Shown here piece by piece: positions 1-7,968 of a DNA stretch of 64,000 nt. The notes under the pieces are model-generated. The model saw nothing but the letters and a program-made list of their open reading frames with translations, had not been told where the DNA came from and ran no database searches. Origin of the DNA: Sulfidibacter corallicola (GTDB lineage: Bacteria; Acidobacteriota; Holophagae; Acanthopleuribacterales; Acanthopleuribacteraceae); NCBI RefSeq assembly GCF_017498545.1, contig NZ_CP071793.1, forward strand, positions 2,294,001 to 2,358,000. Reading direction: 5' to 3'. The first letter of the stretch is position 1. Each line of letters begins with the position of its first letter. Both the position numbers and the translations under genes were made by a program.

Positions 1-1
1 G

Positions 2-265
2 CGGTTGCAGTTGACCTTTGTGCGCGAAGACCTGCTGCAGGAAGCCTCCAAGTGGAACGAGGACTGGCGAACGAGAACGCTGCGTTCTTTGAACATCTGG
101 ACGCGATGGTACGCCAGGCTCCCGGACGAACCACGAGCCGCCGGAGAGCCGCCCCCGGCCCGGGCGACCAACGCGGCCATGCCGCTCGACGGGTCGCGAG
201 CGGAACCGGGAAAACGCGAAATCGAGCGAGAGGGACAAACCCAGGATCCATTTCCAAATGACTAG
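2..265 (+). CDS. C-terminal end of an unidentified protein (cut by window edge)
   Basis: The reading frame is open from the first bases and ends at a TAG at 263-265, so the start lies outside the window. The visible 87 residues begin with an alpha-helical, Trp- and Arg-rich stretch and then turn into a polar Pro/Arg/Glu-rich tail. I do not recognise the family. Support comes from its neighbour: the stop lies 9 bases before the next start and overlaps that gene's Shine-Dalgarno, as in an operon. A second frame over the same bases is also open, so the frame call is not certain. Confidence 0.4.
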   Translation, partial: RLQLTFVREDLLQEASKWNEDWRTRTLRSLNIWTRWYARLPDEPRAAGEPPPARATNAAMPLDGSRAEPGKREIEREGQTQDPFPND

Positions 266-274
266 GAGATCGAT

Positions 275-511
275 ATGAGCGCTCCAAAATCAAAGGAAAC
301 CATTTTCGAGGTCTGGAGACTGGACGATAACGGTAGAGAATACCTAATGTATCGCTTTCGCGATGAGAAGGAGGCCGAATCCTTTCGTGCCGAATTCGAA
401 TCTCGCGGACACAAGCAAATCTACTGGATGAAAAAAGCCGAGGGCAATGTCGCGGGAATCGAGAGCGACTCGCGACAGGCACATTTCCAACGATCTGGCA
501 CGAGCTCGTAA
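275..511 (+). CDS. Small hypothetical protein, 78 aa
   Basis: The ATG has a good Shine-Dalgarno (AGGAG) 8 bases upstream. The first ~50 residues read as a small alpha/beta domain: a strand containing IFEVWRL, a turn, a second strand around YLMYRF, an acidic helix, and a last strand around QIYWMKK. The remaining ~25 residues are polar and probably disordered. This pattern resembles small SPOR-like or DUF-type folds, but I cannot name a family. It directly follows the gene ending at 265 and is probably co-transcribed with it. No function can be assigned. Confidence 0.6.
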   Translation: MSAPKSKETIFEVWRLDDNGREYLMYRFRDEKEAESFRAEFESRGHKQIYWMKKAEGNVAGIESDSRQAHFQRSGTSS

Positions 512-670
512 ATCGGTCCGACTTCATAGGGACATGCGAATGTGATTTTACGCATTTCCAACCGAACCCCCTGACAGAAACCACACTTATGGAACTCCAA
601 CATCTAGCTGTGTTCCGGTTCGGATGGTAAAATTTGAATGCAATTGATTTTTTTCCAAATCAGGGTGCTC

Positions 671-1597
671 ATGTTCCAGACCAATACCCAGATTTCCAAA
701 TATGTGATCATCGAGGAGATCGGCGACGGCGGGATGGGCGTGGTTTACAAGGCGCGCGATGTGGAACTCGATCGCGTGGTGGCACTGAAATGCTTCAAAC
801 CTTTCTTCGACATTGACGATACCGGCCGCGATCGTTTTTTTCTTGAAGCAAAGGCTACCTCCAAGCTCGACCACCCCAATATCTGCACGCTCTACGGAGT
901 CGAAGAAGCCGACAATGGGCAAATCTTCATGGTGATGTCCTATTACTCGGGCGGCACCTTGAGCCACAAGATGGAACAGGGCAAGATGCCGTTGGACCAG
1001 GTATTGACCATCGCCGCTCAGATGGCTTCGGGCTTGGGTTTCGCCCACGAGCACCAAATCATTCATCGCGACATCAAACCCGGCAACATCATGTTCGATG
1101 GACTGGGCATCGTGAAAATCGTCGATTTCGGTATCGCCAAATTGCTCGACCATCCCCCGCTGACCAATCCCGGCACCGTTTTGGGCACCATGGCCTACAT
1201 GCCTCCGGAACAGGCCGAGGGCGAACCCGTCAATCACCAGGCCGATATCTGGTCGTTCGGGGTGGTGCTCTACGAAATGTTGTGTGGCAAACAGCCGTTC
1301 GAGGGTAAAACGGAGCAACAGATCTACGAGGCGATCTTGATGGAGACGCCGACACCCTGTTTCCGCCTCAATTCGGAAGTGCCCAAACCTCTTTCCGCCA
1401 TCGTGGACCGCTCCTTGGAAAAATCCCTGGAAGATCGCTACAACAGTTTCAGCCAGGTCTTGAGCGACCTGGAAGCGTTCCGCACGGGGGAAAGCCCCGA
1501 TCCCGACGACGATCAGGACCCCAACCCCCCACTGCCCTCGGAGAACAGACACCTGTTCGGTTGGTTTTCCAATCTGCGCGATCGAATGCGCCGCTGA
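671..1597 (+). CDS. Soluble Hanks-type serine/threonine protein kinase
   Basis: A 308-residue protein that is almost entirely one kinase domain. Visible landmarks: glycine loop GDGGMG (residues 18-23), ATP-anchoring Lys40 in VALK, helix-C Glu59, catalytic loop HRDIKPGN (132-139), DFG (152-154) and a PPE triplet in the activation segment. All catalytic residues are present. There is no transmembrane helix or sensor domain after it, only a ~30-residue acidic/proline-rich tail, so it should be cytosolic. An in-frame ATG exists 11 codons upstream at 638. I prefer 671 because AGGG lies about 6 bases before it and the kinase fold begins right after. The next gene, a STAND NTPase, is 241 bases downstream on the same strand and could be a partner. 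Confidence 0.93.
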   Translation: MFQTNTQISKYVIIEEIGDGGMGVVYKARDVELDRVVALKCFKPFFDIDDTGRDRFFLEAKATSKLDHPNICTLYGVEEADNGQIFMVMSYYSGGTLSHKMEQGKMPLDQVLTIAAQMASGLGFAHEHQIIHRDIKPGNIMFDGLGIVKIVDFGIAKLLDHPPLTNPGTVLGTMAYMPPEQAEGEPVNHQADIWSFGVVLYEMLCGKQPFEGKTEQQIYEAILMETPTPCFRLNSEVPKPLSAIVDRSLEKSLEDRYNSFSQVLSDLEAFRTGESPDPDDDQDPNPPLPSENRHLFGWFSNLRDRMRR

Positions 1598-1838
1598 GTC
1601 TCCAGGGAAGCGGCCCTTTCTGCACAGGTCACCGGCCCTCCGCGCCCCGTCGTTCGAGAGACCGTAGCGCGCCGTCGAGACTTGGTCCCGTTTGCCGAAA
1701 GAGGCGCGTCGAAACGCCGGGCTGTTCGGTGAGCTGTGTTATGTTGCATCAACGCGCAACGTCACTTCGACAAGACATCACACGGGGCGGTCGCGCTTCG
1801 CGCCTTCCCAACCCCAATCACGCACCGGATCGACACCC

Positions 1839-4646
1839 ATGACCCACGAGCTTTCGCCTCCTGGCGCCGCGCCCGAAGCGGCCGACATCGACAGCTACGA
1901 TTTCGACGAATTCCACCTAGATGTCACCCACGGTCAACTCTTCCGCGACGGAAACGCCTTGCCGCTCAACGCCAAATATCTGGATGCACTCATCTTTCTC
2001 GTACAAAATGCGGGTCGGCCAGTCAGTCGCGACGAATTTTTCCAACACATCTGGCACGACAGCTTCGTCAGTGACGCGGCGCTGAGCCAATGTATCAAGG
2101 ACATTCGCAAGACGCTGGGCGACAAGCCGGCAGAGCCCCGTTACATCAAGACCTTGCCCAAGCGCGGTTACATGTTCGTGGGAGCATGCCGTCGCACCTC
2201 GTCGCCCGCGACGGGCGAGGCCCGGCAGGAAGCGGTGGAACTCCCGCGACGTCCCTACAAATTCCTGCAAAGCTTCGACGAAGAGGATCGCGCCCTTTTC
2301 TACGGTCGGGAGCGCGAGATCCGCGAAGTGACTTCGTTGATCACCCACCATCCCACTTTCCTGCTGTACGGGCCCTCCGGCGTCGGCAAGAGTTCGCTCG
2401 TCGCCGCCGGCCTGGCCCCGGCGCTCACGGCGAAGGGACATCGCGTCGTTCGCCTTCGCGGTTTTCCAGACCCGCTGTGGGAAATGGGCATGGCACTGGG
2501 ATTGGTCGACCAACCGGATTCGTCGTCGCAGATTCTGCAGGTGGTCGCGTCGACCCTCGCTTCGAAACCAGCTTCACTCCTCGTCTTTTTCTTCGATCAG
2601 TTCGAAGAATGGTTCCATTTCACGGCACCGGAAAAACGGGAGCGATTGATGCAGGTGGTCTCATTGCTCCGCGCCCAGCCCTTCTCCCCCCGACTGAGAT
2701 TCTTTTTCACCCTGAGAGAAGACGCGCTAGCCCACATGAACCACCTCAAGGCCCCATTTCCCGAAATTTTCCACTTCGAGCTTCGCCTCGAACGCCTGGA
2801 TCTGGAAGCCGGCCTTCAAGCCGTCCTGAAACCGGCTGGTGCCGCGGGCTGTCGTTTCGAAGACGGACTGGCGGAAACCATCGTCGCCGACCTGAGCGAC
2901 GAAAGCGGCGTGGACCTGCCTTCCCTTCAAATCATTTGCGACCGGCTCTTCGACGCCCGGGACACCGAAAACCGGCTGACCCTCGAGCGTTATCGCCAAT
3001 TGGGTGGTGCCGCCGGAGTGCTCTCCGACTACCTGCAACGCGTGTTGCGACGCTTCGACGGTCCCGGTCTCGGTTTCGCCAAGGCCATCTTGTCACGGTT
3101 GCTGGGAACCGACGGCCGGCGCGCGGTCATTCGCGAGACGCAGTTGCTGGAGGGTTTGGACGCGGCCCCCGACCTCATTCCCGAAAAGCGAAAATCGGTG
3201 GTGGAGTCGCTGGCACAGGCCAGGATCGTTCGAATCCGGCTCTCGGAGGGCGAATCATGGGTCGAGTTGGTTCACGATTATCTGGTTCCGGCCGTGTCGG
3301 ATCTCTTCGATGAAGCCGAAAAAAAATCCAGGCGGGCCCAACAGGTGTTCACCCGAGCCCTGGAAAACTACCGCGACCAGGGTCTGCTTTTGTCCCGCCA
3401 AAGCCTGACGCTGCTCGGTCCCCATCTGCGAGTCTTCCCTACCGACTCGATCGAGCACGAATTATTGATTCGTTCCCACGTGAACGCGGGCTTGGCACTT
3501 CCGGCCGGTCTGGCGCCGTCGCCATGCGATGCCCCCTTCCTTCGCGAGCGAATGAAGGCCCAAGCCTCGGAGACCCGGATCGCGGCCGCCAGGGCCGTGG
3601 CCAGATCGAATCAGGAAGAGCTTCGCCGCGACCTCGCCCGGCTCGCCCTCTACGACGAAGACGCCGGTGTGCGACGGCAGAGCGCCGCGGCGCTGGCCGA
3701 TGCGTTGGGACCGGATCTTCCCCGTTTTCTCAAGAGCGAGGCCGAATCCGGAATCGGCGGTTGGTGGGCCTATTTGAGTACCCTGGCTTTGATTCGCGAC
3801 GAAAACCGCGGCTTCTTACCCTTGAAGCGCCAGCCGCCACCCATCGTGTTCGCGCTCATGGTCGTCTTGGCACTGGTCCGCCTGCGCCGGCACAAGGCGC
3901 ATTGGGGCGCCCAAACCGCGGGTGGCGCCCTGGGCGGCGCGGCGGCCGGGGCTTGCTACGGCCTGATGCTCGGCGGCATCGTTCGCTACCTCCACCTGGA
4001 TCAGGGTCTTCCCACCGAATCTTTGTTCCTGGCCCTGGCCAGCCTCGGCTCGGTGATGGGCCTCGCCAGCGGGTTCCTGATCCAGGGCGGCACCTGTGCC
4101 GCCGCGATTGTCAGCCATCGCCATTCCCGCTACTGGACACTCACCGGTGGGCTTGTGGGGGGCGCGTCGCTCGGCTTCCTGTTTCACACCGTCGTCCTGG
4201 CGATCTACCGTTCACTGCTGGGCATTGGAGAGGTGACCGTCGCCGGTTGGTTCGAGGGCATGATGCTCGGCGGTGGGCTCGGCTTGGGATTGGTCTGGTG
4301 TGGAACGGGCGACAGGCCCATTCGCGGTCACAGGATCCGAGCGGCGCTCATGGCAGCCACGACCACCGGAATCGCGGCAGGCCTGGTGAACCTGCTCGGC
4401 GGCGCCTCGTTCGTCCTGAGCCTCGAAAACCTCATCGCCAGCCTGACCAACCTGGCCCAGATGAAGGAATTGCTGCCCCTACCCAAAGCGACGCCCAGGA
4501 TTTGGTTGATCATCTTAAGGGCGCTGCAAGGCGCTTCCGAGGGTGCCCTCTTCGCACTGGGCTGCGTCGCCGGCAGCCTGATCCTCGGAACCCAGGGCGC
4601 CCTGGAGCAGGATGAAGGCGAACAGGGCAACGCGAACCCAGAATGA
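1839..4646 (+). CDS. Winged-helix / STAND NTPase / multi-pass membrane protein
   Basis: A 935-residue fusion. Residues ~22-118 look like an OmpR/CadC-type winged helix (Trans_reg_C), including the wing ending in LPKRGYMF. Residues ~140-480 are a STAND/NACHT-like NTPase: Walker A GPSGVGKSS (178-186) and Walker B followed by DQFEE (253-257). Residues ~590-690 are Arg/Ala-rich helices resembling HEAT repeats. The last ~230 residues hold about six or seven glycine-rich hydrophobic segments. The ATG at 1839 is chosen because the 49 upstream in-frame codons are low-complexity and the domain starts soon after. The architecture suggests a membrane-tethered DNA-binding regulator switched by nucleotide hydrolysis. 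That role is inferred and its signal is unknown. Confidence 0.85.
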   Translation: MTHELSPPGAAPEAADIDSYDFDEFHLDVTHGQLFRDGNALPLNAKYLDALIFLVQNAGRPVSRDEFFQHIWHDSFVSDAALSQCIKDIRKTLGDKPAEPRYIKTLPKRGYMFVGACRRTSSPATGEARQEAVELPRRPYKFLQSFDEEDRALFYGREREIREVTSLITHHPTFLLYGPSGVGKSSLVAAGLAPALTAKGHRVVRLRGFPDPLWEMGMALGLVDQPDSSSQILQVVASTLASKPASLLVFFFDQFEEWFHFTAPEKRERLMQVVSLLRAQPFSPRLRFFFTLREDALAHMNHLKAPFPEIFHFELRLERLDLEAGLQAVLKPAGAAGCRFEDGLAETIVADLSDESGVDLPSLQIICDRLFDARDTENRLTLERYRQLGGAAGVLSDYLQRVLRRFDGPGLGFAKAILSRLLGTDGRRAVIRETQLLEGLDAAPDLIPEKRKSVVESLAQARIVRIRLSEGESWVELVHDYLVPAVSDLFDEAEKKSRRAQQVFTRALENYRDQGLLLSRQSLTLLGPHLRVFPTDSIEHELLIRSHVNAGLALPAGLAPSPCDAPFLRERMKAQASETRIAAARAVARSNQEELRRDLARLALYDEDAGVRRQSAAALADALGPDLPRFLKSEAESGIGGWWAYLSTLALIRDENRGFLPLKRQPPPIVFALMVVLALVRLRRHKAHWGAQTAGGALGGAAAGACYGLMLGGIVRYLHLDQGLPTESLFLALASLGSVMGLASGFLIQGGTCAAAIVSHRHSRYWTLTGGLVGGASLGFLFHTVVLAIYRSLLGIGEVTVAGWFEGMMLGGGLGLGLVWCGTGDRPIRGHRIRAALMAATTTGIAAGLVNLLGGASFVLSLENLIASLTNLAQMKELLPLPKATPRIWLIILRALQGASEGALFALGCVAGSLILGTQGALEQDEGEQGNANPE

Positions 4647-4668
4647 GGTTCGGTTCATATATATAATG

Positions 4669-5859
4669 TTAGGAACCCAGCTCCTCGAGAAACGGTTTCA
4701 GAATGGCCTGAAACTGATCGAACTCGATCAGGAACGCGTCGTGGCCGTGAATCGACCGAATTTCACCGTAGCTGGCGCCGGGGATCGTATCGGCCAGGGC
4801 CCGTTGGTCGGAGGCCGGATACAGCAGGTCCGAATCGATGCCGACACACAGCGTCTCGAGCCGAATCGAGGCCAGCACTTCGGCGAGCGTTCCCCGATCC
4901 CGCGCGATGTCGTGGGCGTCCATCGCCCTGCTGATCGCGATGTAGCTGTTGGCGTCGAAGCGATTGACCAGCTTGCGGCCCTGATAGCGGAGGTAACTCT
5001 CCACCGCGAAGTCCCGATTGGACCCGAAAGGATCGGCAAAGGTCTTTTCGCGGCGATCGGGTTTGCGATCGAAATTGCTGTTGTAGGACTCGTAATGGCG
5101 ATAGGAAAGCATGGCCATCATGCGGGCCAGCGCCAATCCGCGCTCCGGTTGTTCCCGATAGGCGCCGGCCTGGAATGCGGGATCGGAGGTAATCGCCAGC
5201 CGAGCCACTTCATTGAGCGCGATCGCCCAATCGGTGTGTCGCGCCACGGTGGCGATCGGCGCTATCGCTTCCACTCGCTCGGGAAACAGGAGCGCCCATT
5301 CGAGCACCTGCATTCCTCCCAGTGACCCGCCGATCACCAAAGCCAAGCGGTTGACCCCCAATTGGTCCAGCAAGGCTTTCTGTACGCGAACCATGTCGCG
5401 CACCGTTATGGAAGGAAATTCGGGCCCGTATGGGCACCCTGTCCTTGGGTTCAAACTCGTGGGCCCGGTGGTCCCGTAGCAACTACCGAGAATGTTGCTG
5501 CAAACGACGAAATACTTGTTGGTATCCAGGGGGCGGCCAGGACCGATGATCGATTCCCACCATCCCTCGGGCAGGTCGGTGGAGGCTCCCGTGGGGCGCG
5601 CCACATAGGCGTCGCCGGTCATCGCGTGGCAGACCAGGATCGCATTGGTCCCCGACTCATCGAGCTGCCCGTAGGTGTGATAGGCCACGTCGATCGGACC
5701 CAACTCCCCACCGAGATAGAGCTCGAGGGGACGATCCTCTTCGAAGACACGGCGCACCAGGGGGAACGGCAGACCGCGATCGCGAATCGTCTTTTCGGTA
5801 AAAGGGGGAACCGCCGATGCTCCCAGGGGGGAAGCGGTCGCCAAACATGATCCAGCCAA
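4669..5859 (-). CDS. metX: Homoserine O-acetyltransferase
   Basis: Alpha/beta-hydrolase of the MetX family, which transfers an acetyl group from acetyl-CoA to homoserine in methionine synthesis. Visible: DVAYHTYG near the N-terminus, the oxyanion region CHAMTGDA, the nucleophile elbow GGSLGG (Ser about 179), Asp in GIDSDLLYP and His in GHDAF near the C-terminus (about 373), giving a complete triad. The TTG at 5859 is preferred because GGAGG sits 6 bases upstream, giving 396 aa. An ATG at 5904 (411 aa) lacks a Shine-Dalgarno, and a GTG about 35 codons further in would give a more typical length. The gene lies downstream of a SAM-I riboswitch and a decayed metY-like sequence, which agrees with methionine biosynthesis. 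Acetyl versus succinyl specificity cannot be read from sequence. Confidence 0.93.
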   Translation of the reverse strand: MAGSCLATASPLGASAVPPFTEKTIRDRGLPFPLVRRVFEEDRPLELYLGGELGPIDVAYHTYGQLDESGTNAILVCHAMTGDAYVARPTGASTDLPEGWWESIIGPGRPLDTNKYFVVCSNILGSCYGTTGPTSLNPRTGCPYGPEFPSITVRDMVRVQKALLDQLGVNRLALVIGGSLGGMQVLEWALLFPERVEAIAPIATVARHTDWAIALNEVARLAITSDPAFQAGAYREQPERGLALARMMAMLSYRHYESYNSNFDRKPDRREKTFADPFGSNRDFAVESYLRYQGRKLVNRFDANSYIAISRAMDAHDIARDRGTLAEVLASIRLETLCVGIDSDLLYPASDQRALADTIPGASYGEIRSIHGHDAFLIEFDQFQAILKPFLEELGS

Positions 5860-5929
5860 AACAAACCTCCAACTTTCGGCAGTGCGGAACCGATCCGTAC
5901 GCATCGGCCCGCGTCATATGATCGACCGC

Positions 5930-6256
5930 TCAAACAGCCGGCACGCCCGACTCGGCCACGACCCTTCGGTTCGGGTAACGGCCACGGTGATGCGGTTGCC
6001 GTAGGCGCCGCCCGCTCAAGGACCGCGGCATGCGCACTCGGGACGCCGCGCTGGTGGGGTCCATGACGCGAATCCGGGGACCGCTAGGTCCATTCGAGGC
6101 GAAAAGACCGCTGCAACGGGGCGCACAACTGGCAACACAAGCCACTGGGAAATATGGAGGTACAACCCCAATACAGATCATCCGTTCAGGTTTTTGCTCA
6201 GATTGCAATTGAAGGGTTTCAAACCTGAAGGGTTTTCTGTTAATATGGGTCGTCAT
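5930..6256 (-). pseudogene. Probable remnant of O-acetylhomoserine sulfhydrylase (metY)
   Basis: On the minus strand an ATG at 6256 with a perfect GGAGG 5 bases upstream opens a frame beginning MTTHINRKPFRFETLQLQ. This resembles the MetY/CGS-family N-terminus (F-x-ETLQLHAGQ-P-D). About 20 codons on, VVPPY corresponds to the AVPIY of that family. Further on, LFA followed by RIRVMDPTS matches the family's LFAL...YTRIMNPT. Beyond that, frames break down: a LEGG-like motif is only readable with shifts. The pyridoxal-phosphate core is missing. Near 5930-5970, AESGVPA resembles the conserved C-terminal region. metY directly upstream of metX under one riboswitch is a known arrangement, which supports the call. 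The short intact frame (108 codons) may still be translated. Confidence 0.6.
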
Positions 6257-6385
6257 GTTCGCCTCCATGTACGTGGTTTTGGAATGTTCAGGGGGTGACT
6301 GCACATTGGGGAAATGAGAAGAAGCCAGGGGGAACGGCTCCTTCTCATTCATAAATCGGCCTTAGGGGGAAACAAGGCCGTGGCA

Positions 6386-6413
6386 GTTGAGGCTTGCGCA
6401 AGCAAGCCTCAAC
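6386..6413. repeat. Perfect 12-bp inverted repeat with GCAA loop
   Basis: GTTGAGGCTTGC and its exact reverse complement are separated by GCAA. The hairpin lies in the leader between the riboswitch terminator and the metY remnant, so it would be in the metX transcript. Neither strand shows a T-run directly after it, so it is not a classic terminator. It may be an RNA-stability element, but that is only a guess. Confidence 0.5.
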
Positions 6414-6517
6414 GGCACCTTTCAGCGAACGGATCGCAATCAAAGAAAAAGCCGGTCGAGCCGATTTGAAGTTTTGAAAGATTGACACGAAACACTTCGA
6501 ACCTCCTGGCTAAAACG

Positions 6518-6553
6518 AAAAAAGCTCTCCCGGGAAAGACCTGGAAGAGCTTG
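6518..6553 (-). terminator. Rho-independent terminator of the SAM riboswitch
   Basis: Read on the minus strand, AGCTCTTCC pairs with GGGAGAGCT (9 bp, one G-U pair) and is followed at once by six T residues. It lies about 35 bases downstream of the aptamer, at the position of a transcription-attenuation expression platform. High SAM would favour this hairpin and stop transcription before metX. Confidence 0.85.
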
Positions 6554-6587
6554 AAGTTCTTTGCGAGTGTCTCGCTTAAATTTCAAT

Positions 6588-6703
6588 CCCGTCTCATCTT
6601 TCCCGTTCTCTGACGGGCAGGAATTAGCACCTGACGTGGCGTTCCACCGGTTGCTAAGGCTTCACAGGGCCTGATCCCTCCACCTTTCTGGATAACGACG
6701 ATT
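6588..6703 (-). promoter_or_regulatory. SAM-I (S-box) riboswitch aptamer
   Basis: The minus strand contains the conserved S-box landmarks in order: TTATC then AGAAAGGTGGAGGGA, GGCCC with its partner GAAGCC, TTAGCAACC, CAGGTGCTAATTCC, and a closing GATGAGA that pairs with the start. These are the P1, kink-turn/pseudoknot and SAM-pocket elements of the SAM-I family. A terminator follows and the first intact gene downstream is metX. The aptamer should repress the operon when S-adenosylmethionine is abundant. I could not run a covariance model, but the motif set is close to diagnostic. Confidence 0.93.
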
Positions 6704-7678
6704 TCAATTGTAATTTTGTAAGTGGGCACAGCCTCCGCAATTCGATCCAACTGGTGGACCGGCGTTGCATATGTTGGCGCCATTTAAGACCCAACTCCCG
6801 GCACCTGTCAACACCTTTTTTGAGTTTCTTTTTCAATTCTCGAGTCCCGCAGGCCGCCCAACCCCCTTCTTTTCCAATATCGACGCGCCCTTCGGCGCCA
6901 TCGATTATTTCTCCCCTTTCGTGCAAACCGGAAGGTCACGAGGCTCTCCACCTCGGGTTCGATTGGTCTCGAGCCACAAAAATCAGGTAGTCTTTGCTCA
7001 GGCCAAAGGACCGGGAGCCGGCGGCCGATCGCGGGTCCCAGCGATCATGCTGCGGACTTTGCCGGTGACATGCAGTGCGCTGAACCAGGAAGTCCAACCC
7101 CGAGCGAACGAAATCATCCGTGCGACCTGTCTCTACATGGGTTCTCCCCGTGCACTCGACAGCCCCTCGACGGTAAATCACAATCAACTACAATGAAACC
7201 AAGCACATCATCTCTGCGCCCTCCGCGTACTCGGTGGTAAAAAAATCCTGCGGTTTCGCCACTCGTTCCCCCGGGAACCTCGCCTCCGCCGGAGATAAAT
7301 CGCTTGCAACCCGTTCCGTTTCGTACTAAGGTGCGCCATTGACCGGTGCATGTGCGCCTCCGTTCGAAGCGCCTCACCGGCCGGGCTTCCCCCATCGCCC
7401 CACCCCATGTGCTTTTTTCAGTTCGTGTCAAAAACCCAAAACCACCCTCATCATCGCTTGGTTCCGCCCCCACGGAACGAGTGATTCTCCAACTTATTGG
7501 CCGCCTGTGTGGCTCCTGGCTGACGTCGTGCATCGCGATCGAACACGGGAATTCCCCCCCCCCTGGCAACTGCTTGAAAAATCGCGATTGAAAACGTTAC
7601 TCAGACATTAATATTTCGACTTCAATTGCTTGTTTCAGAATATGTTACAACCTCCGTTCCCCTACTAAGAGGTTCGCC
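6704..7678. other. Long intergenic region between riboswitch and lysC leader
   Basis: Nearly 1 kb lies between the divergent riboswitch transcript and lysC. Open frames here are short, lack Shine-Dalgarno sequences and show no protein-like composition. The part next to 6703 must hold the promoter of the metX transcript (minus strand), and the AT-rich stretch around 7605-7650 probably holds the lysC promoter. I could not pick convincing -35/-10 pairs for either. Confidence 0.4.
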
Positions 7679-7855
7679 ATGAAAAGTCTGTTTTTTCAAA
7701 CGTCACGACGATCGGGCCACCTCGGCCCTCTCCCGAAACCCGCCACCCTGCCCCCCTCAGGTCGCCATATCGCCCAACGGCAAACCACCGCTTCCCGCAC
7801 ATCCTCGATTTCCGATTCCCGAATTGACATGCGAATGCGCATGCGGTGTCGCTGA
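7679..7855 (+). CDS. Possible lysC leader peptide, 58 aa
   Basis: An ATG preceded by AAGAGG (7 bases away) opens a 58-codon frame that ends 113 bases before lysC. The peptide begins MKSLFFQTSRR, is rich in Ser, Thr and Arg, and ends in alternating Met-Arg codons. No run of Lys, Thr or Met codons typical of attenuation is obvious. It resembles no known leader. It is listed because the start signal is good and the place is right, but it may be non-coding. Confidence 0.25.
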   Translation: MKSLFFQTSRRSGHLGPLPKPATLPPSGRHIAQRQTTASRTSSISDSRIDMRMRMRCR

Positions 7856-7968
7856 GCCACCCTTACCCGCTCACGACAACCCGCCCACGCCGCAACTGTC
7901 AACCCGCCGCGGTTTCACTCAGGTCTCCTCGCCTGTTTCCGCGGCCAACCGGAAAGTGAGTTGTCCCC

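Noticed and set aside
587..1552. A 321-codon minus-strand frame over the first kinase
   Set aside because: It lies almost fully opposite the kinase gene and is His/Gln/Phe-rich without any recognisable domain.
4649..4680. Terminator between the STAND gene and metX
   Set aside because: The GGTTC/GAACC symmetry around an AT run is only about 5 bp and has no GC-rich stem followed by T residues.
7600..7968. Lysine riboswitch before lysC
   Set aside because: None of the conserved lysine-aptamer core motifs could be found on the plus strand.
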